5,436 nucleotides of DNA from Cyanobacteria bacterium UBA8803 (GTDB lineage: Bacteria; Cyanobacteriota; Cyanobacteriia; Cyanobacteriales; Coleofasciculaceae): assembly GCA_003505715.1 (NCBI GenBank), contig DNXU01000585.1, positions 13,449-18,884 on the forward strand. The letters are read 5' to 3'. Within the stretch, counting starts at the first letter, position 1. The number at the start of each line of letters is the position of its first letter. Below the pieces are notes generated by a model that had not been told where the DNA came from, made no database searches, and saw nothing but the letters and a program-made list of their open reading frames with translations. Below are positions 4,565-5,436 of this stretch, piece by piece. Position numbers and translations under genes: made by a program.

Positions 4565-5275
4565 TTAATTTTCCAGGTCTCGCTTGGTAAGCGAGTCGGT
4601 AATTTCGGGAACCTCTGAGGTGTTGTTATTCCAACCATGCTTCCCTTCCTCGTTTTGCAACCAATCTTGCCGATAGAGCAACTCCAACTCGCTGCCAGCT
4701 TTGCGGAAAAGTTTGACCTGATTGAACCAAAACGCTTGAAAAAGTCGATAGAAGGCCAAGCTGGTAATGGCTACAATTAGCCCCGATGCTGTACTGATCA
4801 GGGCTTCCCCAATTCCTAAGGTAACTCCAGCTGTGGAAGCGGTGCCTAGGTCGGCAATGGTAATGGAACGTAAAGACCGAATCAATCCTAAAACCGTACC
4901 CAGTAATCCTAACAGAGGTGATAGGGCAATCACGGCTTCTAGCAGCTTGTCCCCTCGCCGCATTGATGCCAATTCATCATCAGCAGCTGCCTCTAGGGCT
5001 AGGTGAAATAATTCTGGGTCAGGTTCGGTCAGCCGTAAGGGAGCGTATAAATAGCGCCCAATTGGCTGTCGCCGTGCTTTGAGGGCAATCTCTTTAGCTA
5101 TTTGCCAATTGTTGGTTGCCGCATCCAAAACGCGATTAACAATCTCTTTTTCCTTCAACAAGATGCTTGCCCAAAACCAGATCCGCTCTAAAATTGTCCC
5201 TACAGCGAGGATCGATAAGCCCAAGAGGGGCCACATCGCTATCCCGCCTTTTTCAAATACATCAACAATATCCAC
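4565..5275 (-). CDS. exbB: ExbB/TolQ-family proton channel protein
   Basis: ExbB forms the pentameric inner-membrane channel that with ExbD converts proton flow into work on TonB. 236 residues, normal length. Three membrane segments are visible: about 12-36 ([21 protein letters not shown]), 112-132 with [14 protein letters not shown] at 122-135, and 152-176 with [17 protein letters not shown] at 154-170. T127 and T162 match the channel-lining threonines T148 and T181 of E. coli ExbB, and E157 matches E176, so the proton path looks intact. The region between segments 1 and 2 is the usual cytoplasmic helical part; the C-terminal 35 residues are polar and variable. The start is GTG at 5273-5275, with GGAGGT 11 nt upstream; an in-frame TAA close upstream excludes a longer form, and the next Met (14) would cut into membrane segment 1. 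First gene of the exbB-exbD unit. MotA/TolQ-like relatives share the fold, but the GTVLG motif and the adjacent exbD favour ExbB. Confidence 0.9.
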   Translation of the reverse strand: MDIVDVFEKGGIAMWPLLGLSILAVGTILERIWFWASILLKEKEIVNRVLDAATNNWQIAKEIALKARRQPIGRYLYAPLRLTEPDPELFHLALEAAADDELASMRRGDKLLEAVIALSPLLGLLGTVLGLIRSLRSITIADLGTASTAGVTLGIGEALISTASGLIVAITSLAFYRLFQAFWFNQVKLFRKAGSELELLYRQDWLQNEEGKHGWNNNTSEVPEITDSLTKRDLEN

Positions 5276-5286
5276 AGTTTGCTGTT

Positions 5287-5292
5287 ACCTCC
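5287..5292 (-). promoter_or_regulatory. Shine-Dalgarno of exbB supporting GTG start
   Basis: The minus strand reads GGAGGT, 11 nt before the GTG at 5275. Spacing is somewhat long but no other start codon fits, and the strength of the match supports the GTG over the later ATG at residue 14. Confidence 0.6.
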
Positions 5293-5338
5293 CTTGCTAG
5301 CCAAGCACAATTCGTCTTTTAAAGTGCAAGCCACTCCA

Positions 5339-5365
5339 ATTCTAGGGATTTCTTGCCACTTGCAA
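5339..5365 (-). promoter_or_regulatory. possible exbB promoter
   Basis: On the minus strand TTGCAA (5360-5365) and TAGAAT (5339-5344) resemble -35 and -10 boxes but are separated by only 15 bp, shorter than the preferred 17. It lies about 65 bp upstream of the exbB start. No Fur-box-like palindrome was recognised nearby. Confidence 0.3.
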
Positions 5366-5410
5366 AGAGCCTGACGTTATTTTCGCTGGTGGGTTGCCTT
5401 GTTCAGGAGA

Positions 5411-5436
5411 GGGGGGGGGTGAGGGATGAGGGATGA
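5411..5436. repeat. G9 homopolymer followed by GGGATGA heptamer repeat at right edge
   Basis: Nine consecutive G (5411-5419) are followed by T and then GAGGGAT repeated to the window edge, two and a bit copies, in the same orientation as the repeat at 1-18. The array probably continues beyond the window. It lies about 135 bp upstream of exbB. Confidence 0.6.

Noticed and set aside
4767..5300. Plus-strand open frames inside exbB
   Set aside because: They are antisense to clear ExbB membrane segments; no independent support.

Overview
The window looks like chromosomal DNA from a filamentous-type cyanobacterium. The octamer GCGATCGC (HIP1, the cyanobacterial hyper-abundant palindrome) occurs five times in 5.4 kb (starting near 249, 397, 1267, 3164 and 4042). 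A heptameric GGGATGA tandem repeat lies at both window edges. The proteins also resemble cyanobacterial families. All identifications are from reading the sequence; no search was run.

Layout. (1) 42-1454, minus strand: aspA, aspartate ammonia-lyase, complete. (2) About 1531-3635: a degraded mobile-element zone. It runs from an IS200/IS605-type tnpB 5' end (hairpin, promoter-like box, strong Shine-Dalgarno, about 77 recognisable codons) into what looks like the 5' part of a group II intron. Next comes a roughly 1 kb segment with a possible pentapeptide-repeat remnant and two small convergent-to-the-element genes on the minus strand. Then follow a remnant of the intron-encoded protein C-terminus, a clear group II intron domain V/VI ending at 3520, and a TnpB-element right-end hairpin ending in TCAA near 3635. 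(3) 3649-5275, minus strand: exbD and exbB, the inner-membrane proton-channel pair that powers TonB-type transport, transcribed exbB then exbD with a 73-nt gap.

How the parts relate. AspA is a soluble housekeeping enzyme. ExbB/ExbD form a membrane motor; no tonB or receptor gene lies in the window, and the ExbD here carries an unusual Pro/Gly/Asn/Gln-rich C-terminal extension with an internal repeat. The mobile zone sits just beyond the 3' end of exbD and upstream of aspA. The most unusual point is its nested order: tnpB 5' end, intron 5' part, unrelated genes, intron 3' part, IS right end. The place where the intron's reverse transcriptase should sit is occupied by two unrecognised minus-strand genes spaced 13 nt apart. 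This could be cargo in a dead intron or the product of rearrangement; the sequence alone does not decide.
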